A DNA stretch of 64,000 bases, taken from Klebsiella variicola. GTDB taxonomy: Bacteria > Pseudomonadota > Gammaproteobacteria > Enterobacterales > Enterobacteriaceae. Positions within the stretch are counted from its first letter, which is position 1; the number at the start of each line of letters is the position of its first letter. Where the stretch lies: positions 4,030,001 through 4,094,000 of the forward strand of contig NZ_CP010523.2 in NCBI RefSeq assembly GCF_000828055.2. Direction: 5' to 3'. Shown piece by piece: positions 18,656 to 28,788 of the stretch. A model generated the notes under the pieces. That model did not search any database. It was not told where the DNA came from and saw only the letters and a program-made list of their open reading frames with translations. Made by a program: the position numbers and the translations under genes.

Positions 18656-20224
18656 ATGACCAAAAAACTGTTGCCTTTACTGGTATTGACGGCGCTCACC
18701 GCCGCCGCGCATGCCGCTACGCCGCCCAACACGCTGGTGGTCGCCCAGGGTCTCGACGATATCGTCAGCCTCGACCCGGCGGAAGCGAACGAACTCTCCA
18801 GCATTCAGACGGTCCCCAGCCTCTATCAGCGTCTGGTGCAGCCGGACCGCAACAACCCTGAAAAAATCGTACCGATCCTCGCCGAAAGCTGGCAGGCCGA
18901 TCCGGCGGCGAAAACCCTGACCATCAAACTGAAGCCGGATGCCAAATTCGCCTCCGGTAATCCGCTGCGCCCGGAAGATGTTATTTTCTCTTACACCCGT
19001 GCGGTGACGCTGAATAAATCGCCGGCGTTTATTCTCAACGTGCTCGGCTGGCAGCCGGACAACATCGCCAGCCAGCTGAAAAAGATTGATGACCATACCC
19101 TGACGCTGCACTGGACCGCCGACGTCAGCCCGGCGGTGGCGCTGAATATTCTCTCCACCCCTATCGCCTCCATCGTTGATGAAAAACAGGTAGCGCCGAA
19201 CGCGAAAAATAATGACTTCGGCAACGACTGGCTGAAGATGCACTCGGCGGGCAGCGGGGCCTATAAAATGCGCGTCTACCAGCCGCATCAGGCCATCGTG
19301 CTGGAAGCCAACGCCAGCTCCCCCACCGGCGCGCCGAAGATCAAGAGCATCATTATTAAAAACGTCCCCGACCCGGCTTCCCGCCGCCTGCTGATCCAGC
19401 AGGGGGATGCCGACGTGGCCCGCGATCTCGGCGCTGACCAGATTGCCGCCCTGCAGGATAAACCCGGCGTGAAGGTGCTGAGCATCCCGTCCGCCGAGCA
19501 GAACTATCTGGTGTTTAATACCGCCAACAGCGCCAACCCGCTGCTGAATAATCCGGCCTTCTGGGAGGCGGCGCGCTGGCTGGTCGATTATGAGGGCATC
19601 ACCAAAAACCTGCTGAAAGGCCAGTACTTTATTCACCAAAGCTTCCTGCCGGCCGGCCTGCCGGGGGCGCTGGAAACCAATCCGTTCACCTTCGACCCGC
19701 AAAAAGCTAAGGCTATCCTCGATAAAGCGGGCATTAAGGATGCCCACTTCACCCTCGACGTGGAGAACAAACCGCCGTTTATCACCATCGCCCAGTCGCT
19801 GCAGGCCAGCTTTGCCCAGGGCGGGGTGAAAGTGGATCTGCTGCCGGCCGCCGGCAGCCAGGTTTATGCCCGGGTACGCGCGAAGCAGCATCAGGCGGCG
19901 ATCCGCCTGTGGATCCCGGACTACTTTGATGCGCATTCCAACGCCAGCGCCTTTGCCTGGAACGATGGTAAGTCCAGCACCGTGGCCGGGCTCAACGGCT
20001 GGCAGATCCCTGAGCTGAATAAAGCCACCCTCGCCGCGGTGGCGGAGCCGGACCCGGCGAAACGCCTCGATCTGTACAAAACGATGCAGGAATCCCTGCT
20101 GCAGCATTCGCCATACGTCTTTATTGACCAGGGGAAAACCCAGATCGTGGTGCGCGATAACGTGAAGGGCTATCAGCAGGGGCTGAACGCCGATATGGTC
20201 TGGTACGATAACGTCACCAAGTAA
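18656..20224 (+). CDS. Peptide/nickel-type ABC transporter substrate-binding protein
   Basis: A 522-residue periplasmic binding protein of the SBP_bac_5 (DppA/OppA/NikA) family, with a clean signal peptide (MTKKLLPLLVLTALTAAAHA). Family features include the early SLDPAEANE segment, ILAESWQ and a DVIFSYTRA region. The ATG at 18656 is used rather than a TTG at 18650. First gene of a five-gene importer (binding protein, two permeases, two ATPases). The ligand cannot be told; it could be a peptide, a metal chelate or another solute. Confidence 0.88.
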   Translation: MTKKLLPLLVLTALTAAAHAATPPNTLVVAQGLDDIVSLDPAEANELSSIQTVPSLYQRLVQPDRNNPEKIVPILAESWQADPAAKTLTIKLKPDAKFASGNPLRPEDVIFSYTRAVTLNKSPAFILNVLGWQPDNIASQLKKIDDHTLTLHWTADVSPAVALNILSTPIASIVDEKQVAPNAKNNDFGNDWLKMHSAGSGAYKMRVYQPHQAIVLEANASSPTGAPKIKSIIIKNVPDPASRRLLIQQGDADVARDLGADQIAALQDKPGVKVLSIPSAEQNYLVFNTANSANPLLNNPAFWEAARWLVDYEGITKNLLKGQYFIHQSFLPAGLPGALETNPFTFDPQKAKAILDKAGIKDAHFTLDVENKPPFITIAQSLQASFAQGGVKVDLLPAAGSQVYARVRAKQHQAAIRLWIPDYFDAHSNASAFAWNDGKSSTVAGLNGWQIPELNKATLAAVAEPDPAKRLDLYKTMQESLLQHSPYVFIDQGKTQIVVRDNVKGYQQGLNADMVWYDNVTK

Positions 20225-20228
20225 GCGG

Positions 20229-20312
20229 GTTTTGGTCACCGGGTCCGGCGGCCTCGCCTGCCCGGATGACCGTTTCGCCACCCGGGCCCGGCGGGCGTCG
20301 CGCCGCCGGGAA
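20229..20312. repeat. REP-like repeats after the binding-protein gene
   Basis: The 120-nt gap between binding protein and first permease holds GC-rich interrupted palindromes (CACCGGGTCCGGCGG, CCTGCCCGGATG, and CACCCGGGCCCGGCGGG followed by CGCCGCCGGG). Such an element between the first two genes of an import operon commonly keeps the upstream message stable, giving excess binding protein. Confidence 0.5.
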
Positions 20313-20344
20313 TCATGTTGATATACCAGGAATTTCCATTTTCC

Positions 20345-21367
20345 ATGCCATCGTTTTCCACTCACCTTACCCGCCTGCTGCAGGGGCTGTTGACGCTGCT
20401 GCTCACGCTGTTCGGGCTGTTGCTGGTCACCTTCTCGCTCTCCGCGCTGTCGCCCGTCGACCGCGTACTGCAGATCGTCGGCGACCATGCCAGCCAGTCG
20501 ACCTATGACCAGGTTCGCCATCAGCTGGGTCTCGACCAGCCGCTGCCGGTGCAGTTCTGGCACTACCTGGTCAACCTGGCTCATGGCGATCTTGGCATCG
20601 CCAGCGCCACCGGCCAGCCGGTGCTCCACGATCTGCTGGCCGTCTTCCCGGCGACCCTTGAGCTGGCGACCCTGGCGCTGATCGTCGGCGCGGTACTGGG
20701 CATCGTCGCCGGGGTGCTGTGCGCCCGTTACGCCGGTTCGCCGTGGGATCTGGCGGTGCGCACCTTTACCCTGTTGGGCAACTCGGTGCCCATTTTCTGG
20801 CTCGGCCTGCTGATGCTGGCCCTGTTTTACGCCCGGCTGCAGTGGGCGCCGGGCCCGGGTCGACTCGACGATATTTATCAGTATACCGTCGAGCCGCGCA
20901 GCGGTTTTGCGCTGATCGACACCTGGCTCTCCGGCGATACCGCGGCGTTTAAAAATGCCATCGGCCATCTGGCGCTGCCGGTGCTGGTGCTGGCCTATTA
21001 CTCGCTGGCGAGCATCACCCGCCTGACCCGCTCCGCCTGCCTGAGCGAGATGAACAAAGAGTACATTCTGCTGGCGCGGGCCAAAGGGGCCGGAGAGATG
21101 ACGATTTTGCTGCGCCACGTCCTGCCCAATATCCGCGGCACTCTGCTGACGGTGACCGCTCTCGCCTGGACCTCCATGCTCGAAGGGGCGGTGCTCACCG
21201 AAACCGTCTTCTCGTGGCCGGGGATCGGCCGCTACCTCACCACCGCGCTGTTCGCCGGGGATACCACGGCGATCATGGGCGGCACGCTGCTGATTGGCGT
21301 GAGTTTTGTGCTGATCAATAACCTGACCGACCTGCTGGTGCGGTTAACCGATCCGAGGGTGCGCTGA
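20345..21367 (+). CDS. Peptide/nickel-type ABC transporter permease (DppB-like)
   Basis: A 340-residue inner-membrane permease of the DppB/OppB type, with the N-terminal span near residues 10-35, the LGLDQPLPVQFWHYL segment and the cytoplasmic EAA-like loop ARAKGAGEMTILLRHVLPN. The start is placed at 20345, which leaves about ten residues before the first span as in DppB; an in-frame ATG at 20315 is possible. The stop overlaps the next gene's ATG by 1 nt (TGATG), indicating translational coupling. Confidence 0.87.
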   Translation: MPSFSTHLTRLLQGLLTLLLTLFGLLLVTFSLSALSPVDRVLQIVGDHASQSTYDQVRHQLGLDQPLPVQFWHYLVNLAHGDLGIASATGQPVLHDLLAVFPATLELATLALIVGAVLGIVAGVLCARYAGSPWDLAVRTFTLLGNSVPIFWLGLLMLALFYARLQWAPGPGRLDDIYQYTVEPRSGFALIDTWLSGDTAAFKNAIGHLALPVLVLAYYSLASITRLTRSACLSEMNKEYILLARAKGAGEMTILLRHVLPNIRGTLLTVTALAWTSMLEGAVLTETVFSWPGIGRYLTTALFAGDTTAIMGGTLLIGVSFVLINNLTDLLVRLTDPRVR

Positions 21368-22200
21368 TGCCGACTTATCTGTTTTTACGCCGTCTGCGCC
21401 GCTCACCCGCCGCCTTCAGCGGCCTGACCCTGGTGATCCTGCTGGTACTGACCGCGCTGTTCGCCCCGTGGCTGGCGCCGCACGATCCCAACTGGCAGGA
21501 TGCCGCCGCTCGTCTGCAGGGGCCCGGGGCGGGACACTGGCTCGGCACCGACAGCTACGGCCGCGACCTGCTGTCGCGCCTGCTCTACGGCACCCGCCCG
21601 GCGCTGGGTCTGGTGGCGCTGGTGACCGCCATTACCCTGCCCGTCGGGCTGCTGGTAGGTATCCTCTCCGGTTACTATGGCGGGTGGCTGGAGCGGATAC
21701 TGATGCGGTTTACCGACGTGGTGATGTCGATGCCGCGCCTGATCCTCGCCTTCGCGTTCGTGGCGATGCTCGGCCCGGGGCTGGTCAACGGCGCGCTGGC
21801 GTTAGCCCTGACCACCTGGCCGGCCTACGCCCGTCAGGCGCGCAGCGAAATTCAGCGCCTGCGCCATAGCGACTACCTCGCCGCGGCGGAGATGCTGGGC
21901 ATCCGCGGCTGGCGGCTACTGATTGGGCATATTCTGCCGCTGTGTCTGCCGTCGGCGATTGTCCGGCTGGCGCTCGATCTGGCGGGCATTATCCTCGCCG
22001 CCGCCGGTCTCGGCTTTCTCGGCCTGGGCGCCCGCCCGCCGATGGCGGAGTGGGGAGCGATGATTGCCGACGGGATGCAGGTGATTTTCGACCAGTGGTG
22101 GATCGCTGCCATCCCCGGCGCGGCGATCCTGCTCGCCAGCCTGGCGTTTAACCTGCTGGGCGATGGCCTGCGCGATATTCTGGAGCCGCAACATGACTGA
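21367..22200 (+). CDS. Peptide/nickel-type ABC transporter permease (DppC-like)
   Basis: The second permease, 277 residues, of the DppC/OppC type. It has the N-terminal LAPHDPNWQD and GTDSYGRDLLSRLLYGTR signature and the EAA-like loop AAEMLGIRGWRLLIGHILPLC. It forms the membrane channel with the DppB-like partner. It overlaps the partner by 1 nt upstream and the ATPase gene by 8 nt downstream. Confidence 0.9.
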   Translation: MPTYLFLRRLRRSPAAFSGLTLVILLVLTALFAPWLAPHDPNWQDAAARLQGPGAGHWLGTDSYGRDLLSRLLYGTRPALGLVALVTAITLPVGLLVGILSGYYGGWLERILMRFTDVVMSMPRLILAFAFVAMLGPGLVNGALALALTTWPAYARQARSEIQRLRHSDYLAAAEMLGIRGWRLLIGHILPLCLPSAIVRLALDLAGIILAAAGLGFLGLGARPPMAEWGAMIADGMQVIFDQWWIAAIPGAAILLASLAFNLLGDGLRDILEPQHD

Positions 22201-23029
22201 CATCCGACTGACCGTCCAGGGACTCGCCGTCGACTACCCCACCGCCCGGGTGGTGGACAACGTCAGCTTCACCCTCGGCAACGAGCGGCTGGCGCTGGTG
22301 GGCGAATCTGGCTCCGGCAAATCGATGACCGCCCGGGCGTTGATGGGCCTGGTGCGCAAGCCCGGGGTGGTGAGCGCCGAACGGCTGGAGGTGCTGGGGC
22401 GCGATGTGCTAACCCTCAGCGCCCGCGGCTGGCGCGCGCTGCGCGGCAACGATATCGCTATGGTGCTGCAGGATCCGCGCTATGCGCTAAATCCTGTGCA
22501 GTCCATTCAGACGCAGCTGGAAGAGGCGTTAACCCTGCATCAGCGTCTCAGCCGCCGTGGGCGCGCCGAGGCGGTTAAAGACGCCATCGCCGCCGTCGGT
22601 CTGGATCTGCCGGTCCTCAGCCGCTATCCCGGCGAGCTCTCCGGCGGGATGGGGCAGCGGGTGATGATCGCCCTCGCGCTGCTTAATAACCCGAAGGTGC
22701 TGATAGCCGACGAGCCAACTTCGGCCCTCGACGCCCGCCTGCGCAACCAGATCCTCGAGCTGCTGGTGGAGCAGTGCGCGCAGCGGCAGATGGCCATGCT
22801 ACTGATCAGCCACGATCTGCCGCTGGTGGCCGCGCATTGCGATCGCGTGCTGGTGATGTACCGGGGGAGACAGGTCGATGAGATGCCGGCGCGGGCGCTA
22901 CCGAGCGCGACGCACCCTTATACCCGCACCCTGTGGACCTGCCGGCCAAATGCGCACACCTACGGCCAGATGCTGCCGACCCTCGACAGAACCCAGGACT
23001 TTACGGAGACGGCCCATGGCGATCGTTAA
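22193..23029 (+). CDS. Peptide/nickel-type ABC transporter ATP-binding protein (DppD-like)
   Basis: A 278-residue ABC ATPase with Walker A GESGSGKS, Q-loop VLQDPRYALNP, signature LSGGMGQR and Walker B VLIADEPTSALD. The ATG at 22193 overlaps the permease stop by 8 nt and gives a normal DppD N-terminus. The C-terminal oligopeptide extension is short, and the four-cysteine region seen in many DppD proteins is not obvious. It pairs with the next gene, which it overlaps by 14 nt. Confidence 0.9.
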   Translation: MTDIRLTVQGLAVDYPTARVVDNVSFTLGNERLALVGESGSGKSMTARALMGLVRKPGVVSAERLEVLGRDVLTLSARGWRALRGNDIAMVLQDPRYALNPVQSIQTQLEEALTLHQRLSRRGRAEAVKDAIAAVGLDLPVLSRYPGELSGGMGQRVMIALALLNNPKVLIADEPTSALDARLRNQILELLVEQCAQRQMAMLLISHDLPLVAAHCDRVLVMYRGRQVDEMPARALPSATHPYTRTLWTCRPNAHTYGQMLPTLDRTQDFTETAHGDR

Positions 23030-23720
23030 TCTTCAGGATTTGCAGGTAACATTCGGCGCGAAGACGGCGGTCTCTGCCGCCAGTTTCTGTGTCGACGCCG
23101 GGGAAACCTTCAGTCTGATCGGCGCCTCGGGCTGCGGTAAATCGACGATTTTGCGCGTGCTCGCCGGATTACAGCGCGAATGGCGCGGCAGCGTGGAACT
23201 GCTGGGCCAGGGCATCGCGCCGGGCGCCCGCTTTCAGGGCGCGCTGCGGCGCAACGTGCAGATGGTGTTTCAGGATCCGTACGCCTCGCTGCATCCCAAC
23301 CATACTCTGTGGCGCACCCTGGCGGAGCCGCTGCAGATCCACGGCATCCGCGACGTTGCCCCGCGGGTGACCACCGCCCTTGAGCAGGTGGGTCTGGCCG
23401 CCGACGCCGTCCGCCGCTATCCACACCAGCTCTCCGGCGGGCAACGGCAGCGCGTAGCCATTGCCCGCGCCCTGCTGCTGCGCCCGCAGATCCTGCTGCT
23501 GGATGAGCCGACCTCGGCGCTGGATATGTCAGTGCAGGCGGAAATTCTCAATCTGCTTAACCGCCTGAAACAGGAGCACGGCATGACCTATCTGCTGGTG
23601 AGCCACGATGCCGACGTCATCGCCCATATGTCCGATCGGGCGGCGTTTATGGCGGAGGGTGTGATCCAGCGCTTTTTCGATCGCGAAGCGCTGGTCAACG
23701 GAGAACACCGGATGAGGTGA
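23016..23720 (+). CDS. Peptide/nickel-type ABC transporter ATP-binding protein (DppF-like)
   Basis: The second ATPase, 234 residues, with Walker A GASGCGKS, Q-loop VFQDPYASLHP, signature LSGGQRQR and Walker B LLLDEPTSALD. The ATG at 23016 has ACGGAG upstream. It is shorter than typical DppF (about 330), lacking the long C-terminal extension, as in some NikE-like proteins. Last gene of the operon; repeats follow immediately. Confidence 0.9.
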   Translation: MAIVNLQDLQVTFGAKTAVSAASFCVDAGETFSLIGASGCGKSTILRVLAGLQREWRGSVELLGQGIAPGARFQGALRRNVQMVFQDPYASLHPNHTLWRTLAEPLQIHGIRDVAPRVTTALEQVGLAADAVRRYPHQLSGGQRQRVAIARALLLRPQILLLDEPTSALDMSVQAEILNLLNRLKQEHGMTYLLVSHDADVIAHMSDRAAFMAEGVIQRFFDREALVNGEHRMR

Positions 23721-24035
23721 GGTCAGCGGATGCGCCGCTGTTTTGTCGGGTGGCGCTTCGCTTACCCGACCTGGGGTCCGTGCGACCTGTCGTTAATTTA
23801 CCCACTTGCGGCGACTGAAACTGCCGGTTTCCCCCCTCTCCCTGTGTATGAAGAGCCGGAGTGAGGCTCGGTTTTCCCCCTCTCCCTGTGGGAGAGGGCC
23901 GGGGTGAGGGCAACAGAGCGCCCCCTGTCCCCGCTGCCCGGCGCCTTAGCCCGATGCGCCGTTGTTTTGTCGGGTGGCGCTCCGCTTACCCGACCTGGGA
24001 TTCGTGCGACCTGTCGTTAATTTATTCACCATTGT
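23721..24035. repeat. Composite intergenic repeat block, about 224-nt spacing
   Basis: The block alternates a REP-like unit (GGGTGGCGCTTCGCTTACCC and variants at about 23749 and 23971) with a CCCTCTCCCTGTGGGAGAGGG palindrome near 23878. The phrase TGCGACCTGTCGTTAATTTA occurs at 23781 and again at 24005, 224 nt apart. The same composite, 222 nt long, is tandemly duplicated at 55171-55614. There is no gene in the block. Confidence 0.75.
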
Positions 24036-24290
24036 TGCTGAAACTGCCGGTGCTGGCGGCCTCAACATCGCTGAGACGTTCCCGGAAGGCCGGGGATACA
24101 GGGGGCGGCGGCGACTGGCCGCCCCCTGTGCGCTCCCTGCGCCATGAGTGACATAACGCAGACAATTAACCGGGAGCGCAATGTGCGCTGAAGCCACCGA
24201 TAATATAAACAACCACACTGCAGTGCTTCCCCTCACCCTGGCCCTCTCCCGGAGGGAGAGGGAATCGTCCGGCTGGCGTTTAGGCCCGTG
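24036..24290. repeat. Dispersed structured repeat element, short form
   Basis: Starting at GCTGAAACTGCCGG, this stretch matches 57605-57960 almost base for base at both ends (CTCAACATCGCTGAGACG; ACAGGGGGCGGCGGCGACTG; CCATGAGTGACATAACGCAG). It lacks roughly 120 nt that the other copy carries in the middle. It contains a strong hairpin GGGGGCGGC / GCCGCCCCC near 24096-24124 and ends in a CCCTCTCCCGGAGGGAGAGGG palindrome. It is non-coding and transposase-free, in the gap between convergent transport and aminotransferase genes. Confidence 0.7.
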
Positions 24291-24329
24291 CAAGCACACT
24301 GCCAGGTAACGTTATCCGATGCCACTCCC

Positions 24330-25667
24330 CTACTTCGCCAGGCTGGCAAAGCGAGCAAAGACCGCATCAAAAATCGCCAGCCCTTGCGCCACCTGCTCAG
24401 CAGTAATGGTGCACGGCGGAACCACGTGAATGCGGTTCTCCACCACAAAGGCCAACAGCCCGGCCTCGGTTAAGGCCCCTTTGATCGCGGCCATGTCGGC
24501 GGCAGTCAGCGGCGTTTTTTGTTCACGGCTGCTCACCAGCTCCAGCGCCTGGAACAGGCCGCGACCACGCACCTCGCCGATAATGGCGTGCTTCTCCGCC
24601 AGCGCCTCGAGACCGGGGCGCAGCACCTCGTTGCCGATATAGGCCGCGTTCTCAACCACCTTCTCCTCTTTCATCGCGTCGATGGTGGCGACAATCGCCG
24701 CCATCGCCAGCGGATGGCCGGAGTAGGTCAGCCCGCCGGCAAAAAAGTGGTCGTCAAAATAGCGGGCAATCGGCTCGCTAATCAGCACCCCGCCCGCCGG
24801 CACGTAGCCCGCGTTAACCCCTTTGGCAAAGGTCACCAGATCCGGCACCACGCCATCCTGTTCGAAGGCGAACCAGCTGCCGGTACGGCCAAAGCCGGCC
24901 ATCACCTCATCGAGGATCAGCACGATGCCAAACTCGTCGGCCAGGGCGCGCACACCCTGCATATAGCCTGCCGGCGGCACGAGGATCCCGGCGGTGCCGG
25001 GGATGGACTCCAGCAGGATCGCCGCGATGGCCGTCGGCCCCTCGCATTCAATGATCCGCCGCAGATGCGCCAGCGCGCGCTGGCACTCCTCTTCCTCAGT
25101 CACGGCGTTGAACTCGCTGCGGTAAAGGTAGGGGTTGAAGAAGTGAACATGGCCGCGGGAGAACTCATTCGGCACCCGGCGCCAGTCGCCGGTGGCGGCG
25201 ATCGCGCTGCCGGTGTTGCCATGGTAGGAACGATAGGCCGACAGCACCTTGTCGCGCCCGGTATAGAGCCGCGCCATGCGAATCGCGTTCTCATTGGCAT
25301 CCGCCCCGGCGTTGGTGAAGAACACCTTGCTGAAGCCCGCCGGCGCCAGGTCGACGATGCGCTTCGCCGCTTCGCCGCGGGCAAGGTTGGCGGTGGCGGG
25401 CGCGATGGTGACCAGGGTCTCCAGCTGCGCCTTCATGGCCGCCAGTACCCGGGGGTGCTGATAGCCAATGTTGACGTTCACCAGCTGGCTGCTGAAATCG
25501 AGCCAGGTATTCCCCTCGTAATCCCATAGCTCGCAGCCTTGCGCCCCGGCAATCACCAGCGGATGGAGATTGCCCTGCATCGACCATGAATGAAACACAT
25601 AAGCGCGATCCAGCTGCCGAACTTCATCATTGCTTACCGCGACCTCGTTCTGTAGTGCCAGCTTCAT
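24330..25667 (-). CDS. Class III PLP-dependent aminotransferase
   Basis: A 445-residue omega/class III aminotransferase. It has the substrate-binding N-terminus (HSWSMQGNLHPLVI), the FFTNAGADANENAIRMAR phosphate-cup region, the LILDEVMAGFGRTG segment (Asp253) and the PLP-binding Lys282 in TFAKGVNAGYVP. It transfers an amino group from a terminal amine or amino acid to a keto acid; the substrate is not predictable. It is divergent from the SDR gene at 25848 across a 180-nt region with a perfect palindrome, and close to a polar amino-acid ABC importer, which suggests amine or amino-acid catabolism. Confidence 0.88.
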   Translation of the reverse strand: MKLALQNEVAVSNDEVRQLDRAYVFHSWSMQGNLHPLVIAGAQGCELWDYEGNTWLDFSSQLVNVNIGYQHPRVLAAMKAQLETLVTIAPATANLARGEAAKRIVDLAPAGFSKVFFTNAGADANENAIRMARLYTGRDKVLSAYRSYHGNTGSAIAATGDWRRVPNEFSRGHVHFFNPYLYRSEFNAVTEEEECQRALAHLRRIIECEGPTAIAAILLESIPGTAGILVPPAGYMQGVRALADEFGIVLILDEVMAGFGRTGSWFAFEQDGVVPDLVTFAKGVNAGYVPAGGVLISEPIARYFDDHFFAGGLTYSGHPLAMAAIVATIDAMKEEKVVENAAYIGNEVLRPGLEALAEKHAIIGEVRGRGLFQALELVSSREQKTPLTAADMAAIKGALTEAGLLAFVVENRIHVVPPCTITAEQVAQGLAIFDAVFARFASLAK

Positions 25668-25733
25668 ACCCTGCCCTCTCTCATGTCGTTGTGGTTGGCT
25701 TCATCATTGGCCGCGGCAACGCAAAACGGATAG

Positions 25734-26612
<879 letters not shown>

Positions 26613-26624
26613 GCGAAACCCGAC

Positions 26625-26657
26625 GCATCCCTTGCCGGCGCTGCCGGCAAGGGATGC
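26625..26657. terminator. Strong hairpin between convergent SDR and ABC genes
   Basis: A perfect 15-bp stem, GCATCCCTTGCCGGC (26625-26639) with GCCGGCAAGGGATGC (26643-26657), closes on the triloop GCT, 12 nt after the SDR stop. There is no T-tract, but the position between converging stops suits a bidirectional 3' end. Confidence 0.55.
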
Positions 26658-26665
26658 AAGCCGGA

Positions 26666-27427
26666 CTAACGGCTGCTTTGCAGAAACTGCCTGACGCGTT
26701 CAGAGTCAGGCTGAGTGAAGAACTTCTCCGGCGGCGCCTTCTCAATCAGCAGCCCCTTCTCCAGAAACACCACCTCGTTGGATACCTGGCGGGCAAAATC
26801 CATTTCGTGCGTCACCACTACCATGGTGTAACCCTCGGCGGCGAGGGCTTTCATTACCCCCAACACCTCATTAACCAGCTCCGGATCCAGCGCCGACGTC
26901 GGTTCATCGAAGAGAATAACTTCGGGCGACATCGCCAGCGAACGGGCGATCGCCACCCGCTGCTTCTGCCCGCCGGAGAGAGTGATCGGGTAAACATCGG
27001 CTTTGTGCGCCATGCCCACTTTCTCCAGCTGCTGCATGGCAATGGCCTTCGCCTCGTCTCGTTTCATGCCCTTAACGTGCAGCAGCGCCTCGCTGACGTT
27101 TTGCTGAACGGTCAGATGCGGCCACAGGTTAAAACTCTGAAAGACCATCCCCACCCGCTCGCGAATTTTGGCCAGCTGGCGGTGCGACATCGCCCGGCCG
27201 CGCTGTTCATCAATCCCCAGTCGCTGACCGCCGATATGAATTTCACCGCGGTCCGGCTGTTCCAGCCAGTTCATACAGCGCAGCAGTGTGGATTTTCCCG
27301 ACCCGGACGAGCCGAGAATACTCACCACGGTCCCCTTCTCCACCGTCAGGTTAATATCCCGCAGGACTTCCACATTATCGAACTGTTTGGAGACGTTTTT
27401 GACGCTTACGGCAATAGACTCAGGCAT
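26666..27427 (-). CDS. Polar amino-acid ABC transporter ATP-binding protein (GlnQ-like)
   Basis: A 253-residue ATPase of the amino-acid (PAAT) family with Walker A GSSGSGKS, Q-loop VFQSFNLWPHLTV, signature LSGGQKQR and Walker B ILFDEPTSALDPE. Last gene of a four-gene importer transcribed leftwards (binding protein, permease, permease, ATPase). Its start overlaps the end of the preceding permease by 8 nt. Confidence 0.92.
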   Translation of the reverse strand: MPESIAVSVKNVSKQFDNVEVLRDINLTVEKGTVVSILGSSGSGKSTLLRCMNWLEQPDRGEIHIGGQRLGIDEQRGRAMSHRQLAKIRERVGMVFQSFNLWPHLTVQQNVSEALLHVKGMKRDEAKAIAMQQLEKVGMAHKADVYPITLSGGQKQRVAIARSLAMSPEVILFDEPTSALDPELVNEVLGVMKALAAEGYTMVVVTHEMDFARQVSNEVVFLEKGLLIEKAPPEKFFTQPDSERVRQFLQSSR

Positions 27428-28085
27428 GGCTCATTCCTCTTTTGGCTCCCCAGGCGGTCAGGCGCTTAATCAGCAGCTCCAGCAGAATGCTGATCGCCCA
27501 GTAAAGCCCAATGGCGACGATAAAGGCGTTAAACGGAATAAAATAGGTCGCCTGGACGCTGTTGGCGGCGGCGGTGATCTCCTGAACGGTAATAATGCTC
27601 AGGAAAGCGGTGTCCTTCAGGCAAATAATCAGCTGATTGCCGATCAGCGGTAAGGCGGAAGAGACGATATTGGGTAAAATAATCCGCCGGAAAATGGCAT
27701 AGCGCGAAAAGCCCTGAGCAATCGCCGCTTCAATATATCCGCCGGAAAATACCCGCCGCTGGCTGCGCAATATTTCAAAGAAATAGGCGCCATGATAAAT
27801 AATCAGGGCCAGTAAACCGGCGGTCCACGGCTCCATGCTAATACCGAGCTGCGGCAGCCCGTAATACAGAAGATAAGCGAGGATCAAAAAAGGGATTGCA
27901 CGCATCAGGCTGACGAAACCAATAATAATCCGGTTAATCACTTTCTTTTGATATTCGCTAAAATAACACAGCGTAATACCGATAATCAGCGCCGCCAGGG
28001 CGGCGGTAATAAACAGTTCGAGGGTCGCGAATAACCCGGCAATAAAGCTATCGCGAACCGACCAGATAACGCCCCACTGATTCAT
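27420..28085 (-). CDS. Polar amino-acid ABC transporter permease
   Basis: A 221-residue membrane protein of the HisM/GlnP family with about five spans. The EAA-like loop reads EAAIAQGFSRYAIFRRIILPN. It is one of two permeases in the operon, which together make the amino-acid channel, and is coupled to the ATPase by overlap. The upstream permease stop lies 14 nt before its start. Confidence 0.9.
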   Translation of the reverse strand: MNQWGVIWSVRDSFIAGLFATLELFITAALAALIIGITLCYFSEYQKKVINRIIIGFVSLMRAIPFLILAYLLYYGLPQLGISMEPWTAGLLALIIYHGAYFFEILRSQRRVFSGGYIEAAIAQGFSRYAIFRRIILPNIVSSALPLIGNQLIICLKDTAFLSIITVQEITAAANSVQATYFIPFNAFIVAIGLYWAISILLELLIKRLTAWGAKRGMSHA

Positions 28086-28099
28086 AATGCCTCCCGTTC

Positions 28100-28741
28100 C
28101 TAGCGCGCCAGACGCCTGGCTTTACGTTCCGCGATACCCTGCAGCTTCAACAAACAGCCGATGATCACCACATACAGCAGGCCGGCGGCGAGGATCGGCG
28201 ACAGCGGCTCGTAGGTGACCGAGGAGATACGGTTGGTGACCCGGGTGAGATCCACCACGCCAATCACGGCGATGGCCGGGCTACCTTTGATCAAAAAGGA
28301 CATCTCATTGACCAGCGCCGGCAGGCTCTCGATCCACATCTGCGGCAGCATGATGTAGCGGAAGTAGGTCCAGCGGCGCATTCCCACCGACTCCGCCGCC
28401 TCCCGCTGTTCGCGCGGAAAGGTGCGGAAGGCGTTGCGCCAGATCTCAGCGTTAAACGCCGACGTGTTAAGCGTCAGCGCCACGATGGCGGCCACGTTCT
28501 TGTCGAGGTTAATGCCCATCGTCGGCAGGGAAAGGAACAGAAACAGCACCAGCGTCACCAGCGGCGTTGCGCGGGCCAGACTGATATAGACCACCAGCAG
28601 CTGGTCGATCACCGGCAGGCGCAGCATCCGCACCAGGGCGATCAGCAGGCCCGCCACCACCCCGAAGGCGATAGCGATGGCCGAAATCCAGAGGGTCGTC
28701 CATGCGCCTTCGATTAATAACTGCCAGGAAATTGCATCCAT
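28100..28741 (-). CDS. Polar amino-acid ABC transporter permease
   Basis: A 213-residue HisQ/GlnP-type permease with the conserved loop REAAESVGMRRWTYFRYIMLPQ and an N-terminal span (TLWISAIAIAFGVVAGLLIA). It pairs with the 221-residue permease that follows it. It lies 47 nt after the binding-protein gene, whose product would feed amino acids to this channel. Confidence 0.9.
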   Translation of the reverse strand: MDAISWQLLIEGAWTTLWISAIAIAFGVVAGLLIALVRMLRLPVIDQLLVVYISLARATPLVTLVLFLFLSLPTMGINLDKNVAAIVALTLNTSAFNAEIWRNAFRTFPREQREAAESVGMRRWTYFRYIMLPQMWIESLPALVNEMSFLIKGSPAIAVIGVVDLTRVTNRISSVTYEPLSPILAAGLLYVVIIGCLLKLQGIAERKARRLAR

Positions 28742-28788
28742 GAGGCCCTCCTTCTCAGCAACAGGCGGCGGTCGCCCGCCGCGGAATA

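Noticed and set aside
18677-21118. An 813-codon open frame on the minus strand across the peptide ABC genes
   Set aside because: It is antisense to a binding protein and a permease with unmistakable motifs. Its translation is Arg/Gln/Gly-rich without a domain, as expected opposite GC-rich third positions.
23721-24290. Insertion sequence remnant
   Set aside because: No transposase fragment or terminal inverted repeats with target duplication were found; the block is explained by REP-like and dispersed palindromic repeats.
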